Part shown: positions 45,951-56,445 of the stretch, in pieces
How the letters are laid out: every line of letters begins with the position of its first letter
Position numbering within the stretch: position 1 is the first letter of the stretch
NCBI RefSeq assembly: GCF_040436345.1
Contig: NC_133219.1
Coordinates: 20,177,458-20,241,457 of the forward strand
Reading direction: 5' to 3'
DNA: 64,000 nucleotides
Source of the DNA: Pagrus major
Lineage: Eukaryota; Chordata; Actinopteri; Spariformes; Sparidae
Program-made: the position numbers and the translations under genes
The notes under the pieces: model-generated
What the model saw: the letters and a program-made list of their open reading frames with translations, nothing else
Databases searched by the model: none
What the model was told of the DNA's origin: nothing

Positions 45951-48900
45951 GTAGAGAGATAAGTGATTTTGGATAGAAAAAGGGAGACAAATAGGGTGGG
46001 AGAGTTATTACATTCTACAGTGATGAAGGGTGTGATGTTCTCTATTATAAAAAAAAGTGAGGAAATTGCTTGGTGATGTGAGGCATATGTTTAACAATGA
46101 CCTAAAATAATATTTTATTCAAGGCTCCAACAGTGCAAAGGCCTTTGATGGTGAGTTTTGATTAAATCTTCATCTGAACTTGCTCTGATAAGACAAAGGC
46201 CTCCTGTCACCCCGTCTGTTAATCTTGTCCCTTCCGCCTTTCCATCTTCTCAATCTCAATGATTTCAGAGAAGAAGGGGAAAAAAAGAAAAACAGAAACT
46301 CCTACACGCGCCTGCCCACACATGTGGAGCCCTGTTCTGCATCTTGATGATTTCATCTCAGTCTTTGTGTCAGGCTTCCTTTTAACCAGAAGTGAAAACC
46401 ATCTGGTATGAATGAGCTCCCCTGACAGGGCGAAATCAGCCATGAGGGACTTTTCAATATCACACTCAAAAGGTCCTCCTCCGGAGGAGAAGTGCCACAT
46501 CTCTCCTTCTTTCAAAAGAGGTATTGATAGCGAACAATTGAGACAGACACTACACCTCTACAGTCTTTGTTCACATTGCAGATCAGGAGGAGGCATATGA
46601 CCCGACGGGCCAGACGCGCTACATGGAGGCGTGTGAGAAGCTACAGGTGGCACCTGCCTCTATTTTCCTGCGGCAAATGAAAAATAGTGAGCTGTCCATG
46701 ATGCATCGTGGTCTGGGGCCTCAGGTACTTCAACCATAAGTTAGGGACTGTATGGGAATTATTAGAGGCGAAGGGGCGTAAGAATTGTTGAAAGCTTATG
46801 TTTTTTTTTCTTTGGGACGAGCAGGGGAGGGTCCTTTATATGTTTTATTTTCCCAGTCCATATTATATATATCATATCCACATTTTTACTTCTATAATTT
46901 TATTCCATGGTTTTTATAATTTGGAACCCTGGTGTGAGCCAACAACATCTCATCAGCAGCCACTGAGCAGCCATCTGTGTCCAATTTATTCTTTTAGTGA
47001 CAGTAACAGCTGTTTATTTCAAAGAAAAATGATTTATTCAAAAGCTAAGTATTATAGGCAGTAATAATTAACATTTTTTCTTTTGTCAAAAAGTTAATTT
47101 CTTATGTGTGCTGAAGTGAAAGTCCAGTCGAAGTTTAGTCCATAAACATATTAAAGTTTAAGTTGCCCATTTACATGCATAATTTCCATACAGTTCCTTG
47201 GACTGTCTGTCTTAGCTTCATAGCGTCTGCGAGGGTCTTGTTTTGCTCATCACATCAGTTTCACCAGGAGGAAGGAAGGTACTTGAACTGAACCTGCCTT
47301 CTTAATACAGACCTACAAGTATTTGAAATTTTTTGTCTCACTTAACGCTATTTCAGATCAGACCTTTGTTCAGAGAAAACTAATTAATTCAAAGTCACAT
47401 TCCCCTCCAGGGGGACTGCAACAATCATGTCTAGAGAGCGCTGTGTTAAGCCTTTCCCAGGAAATAGATCCTCTTTACAGTACACTTTACAGCAAATTAT
47501 TATTATTATTTTAGTTCTCATACAACACGAAAATGTACACAGACGTCAGGTTTAAAACAAACGTTACCAAATACTAATTAACGTGCCAGTGTTCAACACA
47601 GTGTTTGAATTATTTTTACCATAAAGGCTACTCCGGAAAAATAAAATTCAATATGCATATCTAGTAATTTGTTGCGCTTTATTTTAGGCCTCAAGTCAAT
47701 AACAATTAGTTGTCTTTTTCATGCTTAATCAATGTAAAATTGCTCTGTGGTTGTACATCCTCTGAAATGTGAAAATACGTTGCCTGGAGCTCTTAGCAAC
47801 ACAGTTTGACATTTTTACAGGTTTCCACTGGACCATAACGCTGTGAATGAAAGTTGTATCAGTAAATCCATTCCCTAACAAGCCATTTCCTGAGCTTTCG
47901 GCTTCAGTAACATCAGTCAGACAAATTGAACTGGATTTTTAAAAGGCTTCACCTGTCAATCATGCAGAATAGAATTAAAGTAGGACACTGTAGCTTCCAA
48001 AGGTCATTTATCTAATGTCCTGCAGATTGACTGGCGTACATACGACGTGCATTTAAACATGCTGTACTCTGATGGGGCTGTTTCTGCTCTGCTTTTCTAA
48101 GATCAAGTTAACATAAGGCTTCATGCACTCAACTTTCTCATTAGCCGTGCTGGAAACTATAATTTTCATGTTCTGCAAGCTACATTTCTGACCCACGCCT
48201 CCACACAGCTCCCTTCTGCTTCATTTGTCTCACACAGGTTTAATATCCCTCTCTCTCCTCCTCTCTTTCCTTCTCTCTCTCCGTCTCTCTCTCTCTGCCC
48301 ACCTGCATCAGTACATCTACTCTTTTAACTGGAATACGGATAAGAAAATATACTGCTGCAGTGAACAAACAGAAGAATTTCACTTTGAGGGGGGGTGGTT
48401 GGTTGTGTGTTTGCAGGGCACCAAAGCGCTGGCGGTTCCCCTGGTAACCAACACTTCAATACTGAGGCTGAACCTGCGAGATAATTGGATGGAGGGAATG
48501 GGCGGAGCTGCTATCGCCGAGATGTTAAAGGAAAATTGTTACATTACAGGTGGTTTTACTTGGCACTCAAGCACGCACACAGTCTCTCCTCCTTCTCCCT
48601 CAATCTGTCTTCTCTAGCAAAAGTGCGACCCTGACTCCCACTCATACGCCACTCTCACCCCAATTATATGCCACAGCACACCATTTAACATCTGGGGTCC
48701 CTGTCTCATATTTGTTAAATGTCAGTCCTATGTGCAGATCAGGAACCTATGGGGGAAATCTATGGAGAATAACTCCTGTGAGTCATGCAGGCTCTTTGGG
48801 CTGCTGGCGATATTTTTAACAGTCTTTATCATACACCACTATTCAACTTTCAGGGGCAATCCAGTCCAAATATTACAGATTAGTTGCCAGTGTCTATTTT

Positions 48901-51900
48901 TCTGATGCTGCAGCAGACATTAGCCAACACAGAATTTCAAAGGAGACCTATTTTTCTGATTTGAAATTGACTATGTAAAATTGCCTTAAGGGTAGGGAAG
49001 GCAATTCTGGAGGAAGATCATGCCCGGGTCGTCAAATACCGACGCTTTGGGCTAGAATTTCAAGGAGTCGGTACTTGATGACCTGGGAATGCCACTCAAC
49101 GATTGAAAACACAAGATTGTTGCACTGCCTTGTTTTCCAGTAGCCTGGAATGAACAAACTAAACACTGGCTTGAGAGATGGACTTTGGTAAGGGGGGTCC
49201 AGTTGGTTGCAATATTCAACCTCACCATTAAACACACTGGTCCTCTAAAAAATTCAGACCTGATGAACTTCAGACTAAAAAAAGGGAAGGGAAGGAGTTA
49301 CCAATAATTATTTTCTGAGACTTACTTCAGCAGTAGTCAGGATACCAAATCAAACTGTAATAAAGACAATCAAAAACTGATGTACAGTACAGCACAAAAC
49401 TATAAAACATCTTCTGAATAGTCAAAGACTCTCCTGTACTTATTCTCTTTGCTTACCTCTTCGTGATTTAGCTTTCTCCTTCCACGTATTGGTCTTTTCA
49501 CCTCTTTCCATCATACCTGACCTCTTACCTGTGTATTTGTGTGTCAATCCCAGAGGTGGATCTATCCGACAACAGTCTTGGGGATTATGGGGCCAGAGCC
49601 ATAGCTGGTATGCTTAAAGAGAACAGCACCCTGGTGAACCTTAATCTGTCAGGAAACAATTTCACAGACCGGTCTGTGGAACACCTTGGCTCAGCGATCA
49701 TCACCAACACCAAGCTGCAGCACCTCAACCTCAGCCACAACGCTCTAGGAGAGCATGCAGGTAGCATAGCAATTAGACTTGTAAAGGTCTCATATTTTTA
49801 TTGTCATCTTTCAAAGAAGGAGCCAATGTCTCACATTTTTATTAAGTTGATATTAAAGATTTATAATGGAGATACATAACTTTGCATGTTTTCACAGCAT
49901 GGGATAATATGTGGTATCAATAGTTAGAAGAGGATATTAAATAGGTATGAGATGTAAATGAGTCTTGTTTCTCTCTCTCTCTTCTCTCTCTTTGCTTTTT
50001 AACAGACAGTTTGCTCTTAAGTTTAAAGGACACTTTGGGATTGTAGGTCGTATTTGACGAGTTTGGAATGAGACTCAAAAGTCAACATTCGTACAAAGTG
50101 AACCTTTAAATTTGGCCTTTTCAAAAAATTGATGGTTGCAACTCAATAGTAAATTTCAGATACTGTAAGTGCCATCTTTCAATTGTCATCAGTGACTTTA
50201 TTGCTTGAAACCAAAACTTTTTTACTTATGTGTTCTTTTGTTTGAGCGTTAATGAACGACCAGTTTAAAACTTGTTAAAAGAATGAATGCAAAGTCCTCT
50301 TTTTCTTCCTTATTGGATGATAACTGAGTATACAGTAAAGCCCTATAAATTAACCAATTACAGTGAAGAGTGCAGAATTATCTGAAATTATGACCATGTG
50401 CTATTAGACTTTTGGAAAACCATTCTCATGAAAGCAGCATGAGTTTGCTGTAATGGTGCAGCCTTATCTCTAAGCAGTCATAAGACAGCAGGCAGCAGCA
50501 GACTGTGGCATTCAAAGGTCAAGAACATTTTGCCTTCATTAAAACCTCTTTCAATTATGATGTGGATGAGCTTTGTGACAGGCACCTTGAGGAGAAAGCA
50601 TCTGATGTAGGTGATTGAAAATAAATCTGTCTCTGGGAAAGGGGACATCGCCATGTCTCATTGCCATGCGCATGACTATGATTCAGCCCCACATATTCAA
50701 TTCTATTTTCTCCAGTGCTGAAATATCAAAGAAACATCATCCGTTTTAGTGCACTCTTCCATATGGTAGGTTCCTGAGAGAAAGTATACCAATCAAACAC
50801 TATGACAGTCTTGCTATGGTGTTATTGCTTCTTCAACCGAGCACAGTAAGTATGTCTTTTTCTATGATTATGAACTGCTGAGTGCCATGCACTTTCCTAT
50901 CCCTGTGATAAAGTGGGTGAGATGATGATGGGGGAGCTTTGTCTTTGGGCTCTCTGCCTCTGCAGCCCTCACTTACCAGGCCATGAAACACACAATCACA
51001 CCATCTCAGTGGAATCTACTGGAGATGAGATAAGCTACCTCCAAAGAGTGAAGAAATGAGTGTGCTTCATTTTAATAAGAACTTCTGACTTCGCTTTCTT
51101 GCCAAATATCTGTCATCTTTTCCTGGATGTGAATAATTTTCCAGTATCGGAGTTTCACTTTCCAGATACAAACTATTACAGACTGTCTGATAACTAGGAT
51201 TTATATTAGATTTGAAGAATACATTGTTATTCACTGAGGATATTAGACATTTTCTTAAATGATGTAGCATTTTATTTTGTCAGACTGCCATTATTTTTCT
51301 TTTCCTATCTAAAGGGCGAATCCTGGGAGACTCGCTGTCAGAGAACACAGGGTTGAGATCACTAAGTCTTGCCTGGAACTGCATTCGTGGGAGAGGAGCT
51401 GTGATGTTGGCCAATGGCCTCGGGGTAATGCACCTAGTATTCAATGTTTGAACACTAGCTTTTGAAAACAACATCCACAGGTGATAAAGTGAATGGTTGG
51501 GACAGCACGATTTTGTAAGCTCATATCATATGAAAAATCAAATCAAGTTTAGAACATTGTCGGCCCATTAACCATATATACGCATTCAGAAATAGACCAT
51601 ATCAACATTTCTATAGTACGCATGTATGTATGAGCTGACTTGGAGGGGATGGAGGTGGTGTTATAGCTAGCAAGAAGGCTGCCAAGTGATAAACCACGGC
51701 GTTTCAACATTTGTAAGTACAAAGCCATTGAAAATGGATGTCTTTAACGAGACATCAGGACATTTTCCAGCCGTGTAGAGGCAACAGAACCAGGTTAAGT
51801 CATAACATGATGTTTCCTATCCCTTAACGAGTGGTCTTTGTGCCTAAACCTAACCAGACGGAGATTGGAAAGTGATGTTGGGCGGTAAGGCCGTCCTCAT

Positions 51901-54486
51901 AGCACAATTCATACGAAATGTGTTGGATGTAGTTGTGGTCTAGGCTCCATGTAGTCCACGGAGCCCTGACTACAGGTGGAAGTTAGTAAAGTCTCAACAC
52001 AATAAATTCAGCTGATTTTGTTTTAAACTAAACTTGTATATTAAGTTTAATGTTATGATTCAGTTGTGCAGGTTGATATTTGCTACAAGAGGAGGACACT
52101 ATATATCATAACCTGGCTAACTCACTTATCCTGTGTGTGAAGCAGCCCCCCGGTCACGTATTCATTAAGCTTCTCACAGCAGGAGAGGCAGAGACAGTTT
52201 TTCCTTCTCTGTCTTAATGACCAAGATGGTCAAGGGGACCCTGATCAGTAAGCTGCACTGACAGCTTTGATTGATTCAGGTCCTGAGAGGCTTATTACTG
52301 ATACTGCTGCTCTCTCACTTTGAATGAAGATGTTTCTTTGTTCCTTTGTTAATCTTGTTAGAGAACTTGTTCAAGTTTTACTCATTATTGCATTTGAAGT
52401 CTTTCTCTACCAGAGATTTTCTTCTGTTCTGATTTTTAGGGAAACATCTTCCTTAGATCTGTTGATCTTTCTTTCAATGGTTTTGGTAAAGAGGGAGCCA
52501 TCGCTTTAGGACAGGCTCTGAAGGAGAACAGCGTTTTGGAGGAGTTGAATGTGAGGTATGAGCCTTCGTTATTTGGGTTATCTGATAATCACATTATCCT
52601 ATAGTAAAAGTTTAAAGGGGCAGCTTGGATCATCTTTCATGAATCCAAAATGAGAGCAAAGGATATGTTTTACGTTGTATGGTATTAACTGCGATAGAAA
52701 ACTAATACAAAAATCCCTTCAGAGAGTTTTTCTGAGGTTTGGTAATAAATCGTTTTATTTTTCTTAAAGTGAAAACCATAAACAAAGTTCAGTTTCCTCT
52801 GCTTCTCGTTTTAATTCAAGCAAAACAAAGCTTGCCTCACAAATTTCCAGACATTGTGCTACATGGATGAATAATGCCATTTAAAAAATAACACTTTGTG
52901 ATTGCTTTCCCTCACACTCCAACACACTTTTTTTTTCGTTTGTTTTCTGCCTGCTACTCTCCGCAGCAACAACCGCATACCCCCTGAAGGAGCCATTCGC
53001 CTAGCCATGGGCCTCAAAGTAAACAAGACAATCAAATCCCTGAATGTAAGCTGTTGAAAAGAGATTGCTTGTAGCTTGAAAAGCAATGGGGGGCATCAGT
53101 GGATAAAATGGGATAAAGTAAATGGATCACTGTACTTTGTTTTAATGTCAACTCCAAAGCAGAGTTCACTTATTAAAAAGTTTAGAAGACACAATCCAAT
53201 TTGCATTAGTCGCAGCTAATTACTGAAATTGTTGTCACCTGTTTTTTAGGCAGTACAAGTAGCCTGGGATGGCTAAATTTTATCAATAGCATCTTGTCAG
53301 TTTTTAAAGTTTAAGTTTAGTTTGACCTCATGCTTTGCTTTCTGACATAGGCTATACTTACTTGCCTGAATTTCAATAAGAAGAGAATTACCATTCTTAC
53401 AGTATGTCTGTAAATATGAAGCTACAAATTGCAACAAAGGTTAGCTTAGCATAGAGAGTTGAAACAAGAGGAAACAGCCCCAATGTGCTCTGATTGGCTT
53501 GTACAAGTAAGCCTTTATGGAAGTCAGCAGACGTATAAGAGCAGCAACGTCCACATAGGGGGGAGGTTATAGTGATGAATGGGCCAAACCCAGGACTTTC
53601 ACCCAGGAGGATGGGGTTCATGTCATAAGCGATGACTTTATTAGACTTACTGGTAGTGGACTTACCATTGAGGCAATGAGTTCATTCTCAGCACAGTTTG
53701 GTAGAGGAGGAACAGTGTTGGGTGACAAAAAATAGCTGAAACAGCTAGCCTGGCTCAGTTCAACAGTGACAAAGTCCACCTATCAGCACCTCTTAAGCGC
53801 TCTAATGAACTATTGCTTGGCTCTGACCAGTTGACCCACACAAAGTGAGGACTCCAGGAAGTAACTGGTCCCAGCCAAGAAATAGGCCGGCACATAATTC
53901 CCAGCGCAAGGGGTGGTAATCTTTTAAATGTGTGTATGATTAGGAGGGATTTAGGGAAACAAAGTCTGCCATTTTGCACCGCCATGTTTCTACAGGTGGC
54001 CCAGATTGGTCAAATTAAACACTGGCTCTAGCGCCAGGGGAGGGTGAGGCGAGGGGTGTTCAGTTGGTCAGTAAGCCTTTTAGTAGCCTTAACTTATTTT
54101 GCCACCTGCAGAACCAAACCCACAATAAAGGCATCTGTGCATTATTGCCATATACTTTAATTTTTAATATTTGTCTTTGGCCAGATGGGGAGGAATCCCA
54201 TCCAGAATGCAGGGTGCTACGGGATCCTGAAGTCTGTGAAGGATAACCCAGGTTCAGCCATAGAAGCATTAGACTTTTCGGTAACTCACACACATCCCAC
54301 CGCTATGAGACTTTCTGCAAATCTCCTTTTTAAACATATTCACTTGCTTCTCTGTGTATCCCTCTCTAGGACATCACAGTGAACCAGGATTTTGAAGACT
54401 TGTATACGGCAGTGAAAGAAATTTTCCCTTCGCTCACTGTAAATCACGGGGGCAGAATTGGCACATTCAGCACAGCAAAAGCTTGA
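45731..54486 (+). CDS. lrrc74b: Leucine-rich repeat-containing protein 74B-like, ten exons
   Basis: Joined exons encode 406 residues if translation starts at the ATG at 45758. The N-terminus is acidic, with 16 consecutive glutamates at residues 24-39. A region like human LRRC74 proteins follows (YMEACEKL...FLRQM...HRGLGPQG), then about eight ribonuclease-inhibitor-type repeats with LxLxxN cores such as LNLRDN, VDLSDN, LNLSGN, LNLSHN, LSLAWN, VDLSFN and LNVSNN. The end (GCYGILKSVKDNPGSAIEALDFSDITVN) matches my memory of LRRC74B better than LRRC74A. RI-type repeats form a curved solenoid for protein binding. The partner and cellular role of LRRC74B are not established as far as I know. There is no signal peptide or membrane segment. 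The left boundary is a candidate acceptor at 45729-45730; upstream noncoding exons were not identified. Confidence 0.88.
45827..45874 (+). repeat. lrrc74b: Coding GAA/GAG repeat (poly-glutamate)
   Basis: Sixteen consecutive Glu codons, 48 bases, in the first coding exon of lrrc74b. Likely length-variable. Confidence 0.95.
46124..46150 (+). CDS. lrrc74b: lrrc74b candidate 27-base microexon
   Basis: It is bounded by tttattcaag at 46123 and a strong donor gtgagt at 46151. It keeps the frame (phase 1 in, phase 1 out) and encodes nine residues, about GSNSAKAFD. Exons on both sides also join directly in frame, so it could be a cassette exon or a chance splice-site pair. Confidence 0.5.
46582..46724 (+). 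CDS. lrrc74b: lrrc74b exon 3
   Basis: The acceptor cattgcag ends at 46581 and the donor gtactt is at 46725. Encodes DQEEAYDPTGQTRYMEACEK...FLRQMKNSELSMMHRGLGPQ, the conserved pre-repeat segment of LRRC74 proteins. Ends at phase 0. Confidence 0.88.
48417..48549 (+). CDS. lrrc74b: lrrc74b exon 4: first leucine-rich repeats
   Basis: The acceptor gtttgcag ends at 48416 and the donor gtggtt is at 48550. Encodes GTKALAVPLVTNTSILRLNLRDNWMEGMG and on to KENCYIT. The repeat core is LRLNLRDN. Confidence 0.9.
49554..49760 (+). CDS. lrrc74b: lrrc74b exon 5: leucine-rich repeats
   Basis: 69 codons in phase 1 to phase 1 with three repeat cores (VDLSDN, LNLSGN, LNLSHN) spaced 28 residues apart, the RI-type period. 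The acceptor is atcccag at 49553 and the donor gtagca at 49761. Confidence 0.93.
51315..51424 (+). CDS. lrrc74b: lrrc74b exon 6: leucine-rich repeat
   Basis: The acceptor is atctaaag at 51314 and the donor gtaatg at 51425. Encodes GRILGDSLSENTGLRSLSLAWNCIRGRGAV and on, one repeat, ending at phase 0. Confidence 0.9.
52440..52555 (+). CDS. lrrc74b: lrrc74b exon 7: leucine-rich repeat
   Basis: The acceptor is atttttag at 52439 and the donor gtatga at 52556. Encodes a repeat with VDLSFNGFGKEGA and the start of the next (LEELNV). The last codon is split AG|C. Confidence 0.9.
52967..53045 (+). CDS. lrrc74b: lrrc74b exon 8: leucine-rich repeat
   Basis: The acceptor is ctccgcag at 52966 and the donor gtaagc at 53046. 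Encodes SNNRIPPEGAIRLAMGLKVNKTIKSLN and ends at phase 0. Confidence 0.9.
54185..54280 (+). CDS. lrrc74b: lrrc74b exon 9: C-terminal cap
   Basis: The acceptor is tggccag at 54184 and the donor gtaact at 54281. Encodes NPIQNAGCYGILKSVKDNPGS and on to DFS, a segment that matches LRRC74B rather than LRRC74A. Confidence 0.9.
54370..54486 (+). CDS. lrrc74b: lrrc74b exon 10 and stop
   Basis: The acceptor is tctctag at 54369. 38 codons (DITVNQDFEDLYTAVKEIFPSL...) then TGA at 54484-54486. A poly(A) signal AATAAA follows at 54641-54646. Confidence 0.88.
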   Translation, partial: DITVNQDFEDLYTAVKEIFPSLTVNHGGRIGTFSTAKA

Positions 54487-54640
54487 AAAGTGTTTTTGTG
54501 TAAATTGTGTAAAAACGCGTGATTGCTGTACTTTTATGCCAGAAAAGATAGAAGAAGTCTTTTCAAAGCACTGTGGACGTTTTCATTGACAGATGAACCA
54601 AAGGACAGATGCATGAAAGGGTAAAATCTTATAAAGATCA

Positions 54641-54646
54641 AATAAA
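54641..54646 (+). terminator. lrrc74b: lrrc74b polyadenylation signal
   Basis: Canonical AATAAA, 155 bases after the stop codon and ahead of a (TG)n run, which could serve as the GU-rich downstream element although it is about 80 bases away. Confidence 0.55.
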
Positions 54647-54723
54647 ACATGTTAAATACCCAATCAATTCAAGATTAAGATGATTCTGAGGTCGTTTGTT
54701 CATATCGTAAAATAAAAAGTATG

Positions 54724-54724
<1 letters not shown>

Positions 54725-54766
<42 letters not shown>
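54725..54766. repeat. TG microsatellite
   Basis: About 21 pure TG units downstream of the lrrc74b poly(A) signal. Confidence 0.96.
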
Positions 54767-54767
<1 letters not shown>

Positions 54768-56030
54768 TGGGGTACAGTGTTGTTCAAGTCATTGAACACA
54801 GGCATACAATACAGGTATTGAGTATGATTCTTTTTAGGTATGATCTGATTTGATGTTATATAATGTCAGTGGGTAGAATGATGGAGAGGATCAGAGAGCA
54901 CCGCATTGTGTATGAAAAGAAGTGAAAGTGGGTTGCACAAAAGGGATTTAAGTACTGCATGACTAGTCTAATAGAGAAACCAGCTTTAAAAGAACGGTCC
55001 ACCATTAGATAAGAGACCTGTTTACTGCAGCAGGACAACTCAAACAGTGATAGATGCAGTAAGCTGTCATTTGGAGACATGTATCTCTCCCACACTCCCA
55101 CCAAAATGATCTCATTGTATTTCATATAATTAATGATAACACCAAAAGCATACTGGAATGTATTTGTATAAAATCTTAAAATGTGTGACTCATTTAGACC
55201 TTTTTATAATCTTTAGATGGAGGAATGGAAAGTAGACATTTATCCCAGTGCTGTTTTGTAATGATAAAAGGCTAGGCTACAGTGTCAAGGGACTTATACT
55301 TGAATGTCAGATTTTGTGCACTTGCTCAAAGGAAGGACTTTGAGAGAAAACATGTTTTACATCTTGCTCGGCTGCCTTTAGGATATCTAATGACTACAGT
55401 TGTTGTTCCTTAGCAGAGAAAACAATGGGCAAGCAGCAAAACTCAAGTAACAATAAATTAGATAATAAATTCAGTAATTCAGTTTAACTTTCTAGAAGGG
55501 GCTATCCCTCATGATGAGTAGGCAACTTAAGCTGATAATAAATGCCTACATTTTGCTTTAAGACTTAACAAGTGGTGGAGTAAGAATTCAAGTCATTTAC
55601 TTAATAAAAAAAATAATTAAAACAATTAATAAAACTACTAAAATGCTCATCTGAATGTAAAAGTCTTGCATTGAAATGCAGAATGAGTGCAAAGATAATC
55701 AAAATAATTACCAATTCTGTCAATCGACTGTCGATCTATTAATCAATTGATTAATCAACCAATCTTTGAACAAAATATCATAATATCATATTATTTAAAT
55801 TCTATTTATGTTTTGTATGCAGAAATCTTAATTTGTAAAGTAACAGTAGCTAACTTAGTATTTTAGTTTTGTGTAATAGCTTTTTAAATTCTTCTTCTTC
55901 TATTATAATCATTATCATTATTGTTGTTGGTGTTTTGTTGTCATTATTAGGTTTTAATCTGTCATAAACATAAACTTCTTAAAAACATAAAATATCACTC
56001 AGATTTCCAAAGCATGCTGCTCAGGAGCTG

Positions 56031-56093
56031 AATAAAATAAAATAAAATAAAAATGAGATAAAATAAAGTGAAATAAAATAAAGTAACATACAT
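56031..56093. repeat. (AAATA)n-type low-complexity repeat
   Basis: Runs of aataaa units with a few interruptions, about 270 bases before the nipsnap1 ATG. Confidence 0.85.
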
Positions 56094-56365
56094 TTGAACC
56101 CTGACATTTCTGGTTTAAGTAGAGGGCTAAGTCTATCAGCAAAGCTTCTCATTACCATTGAAAGGCACTCTCAACTCATCACGTCTGATCGATTGTGCGC
56201 AGCCTATTGATCACTGCGTACTGCGTCACAGAGTCACGCGTGTTTTTAAATCTCCGGCGGGCTAACTAGTTAGCAAAACAGCAAACATCTCAGAGAGGGA
56301 GCTAAACATTAACTAGAAGCAGTGTGTTTGCGTGTCAGAAGAAGTTTTTTACTCAACGGGAGAAC

Positions 56366-56445
56366 ATGGCGACGGCTGGTCCTCCTGTGCTGTCTAAAGG
56401 ACACATGTTGTACAGGCACTCTGTCACCCTGCACCACGCGACCAG
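56366..56445 (+). CDS. nipsnap1: nipsnap1 exon 1: N-terminal leader
   Basis: ATG in the context gaacATGG begins [20 protein letters not shown]. The donor gtaagc at 56446 gives phase 2, which joins exon 2 correctly. An overlapping frame with ATG at 56322 has the wrong phase and is rejected. Confidence 0.82.

Larger units (their letters stand above)
54647..56320. other. Spacer between lrrc74b and nipsnap1
   Basis: No coding exon seen. Contains a TG microsatellite at 54725-54766, a reverse-orientation interspersed repeat near 55700-55790 and AAATA-type repeats at about 56031-56093. The final 150 bases are richer in CpG and likely hold the nipsnap1 promoter. Confidence 0.5.

Noticed and set aside
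45715-45990. Minus-strand poly-serine frame
   Set aside because: It is the antisense shadow of the poly-glutamate codons of lrrc74b.
46582-54486. LRRC74A as the identity of the LRR gene
   Set aside because: The C-terminal block with GCYGILKSVKDNP and LDFSDI fits my memory of LRRC74B. LRRC74A continues with an EF-hand-like tail that is absent here.
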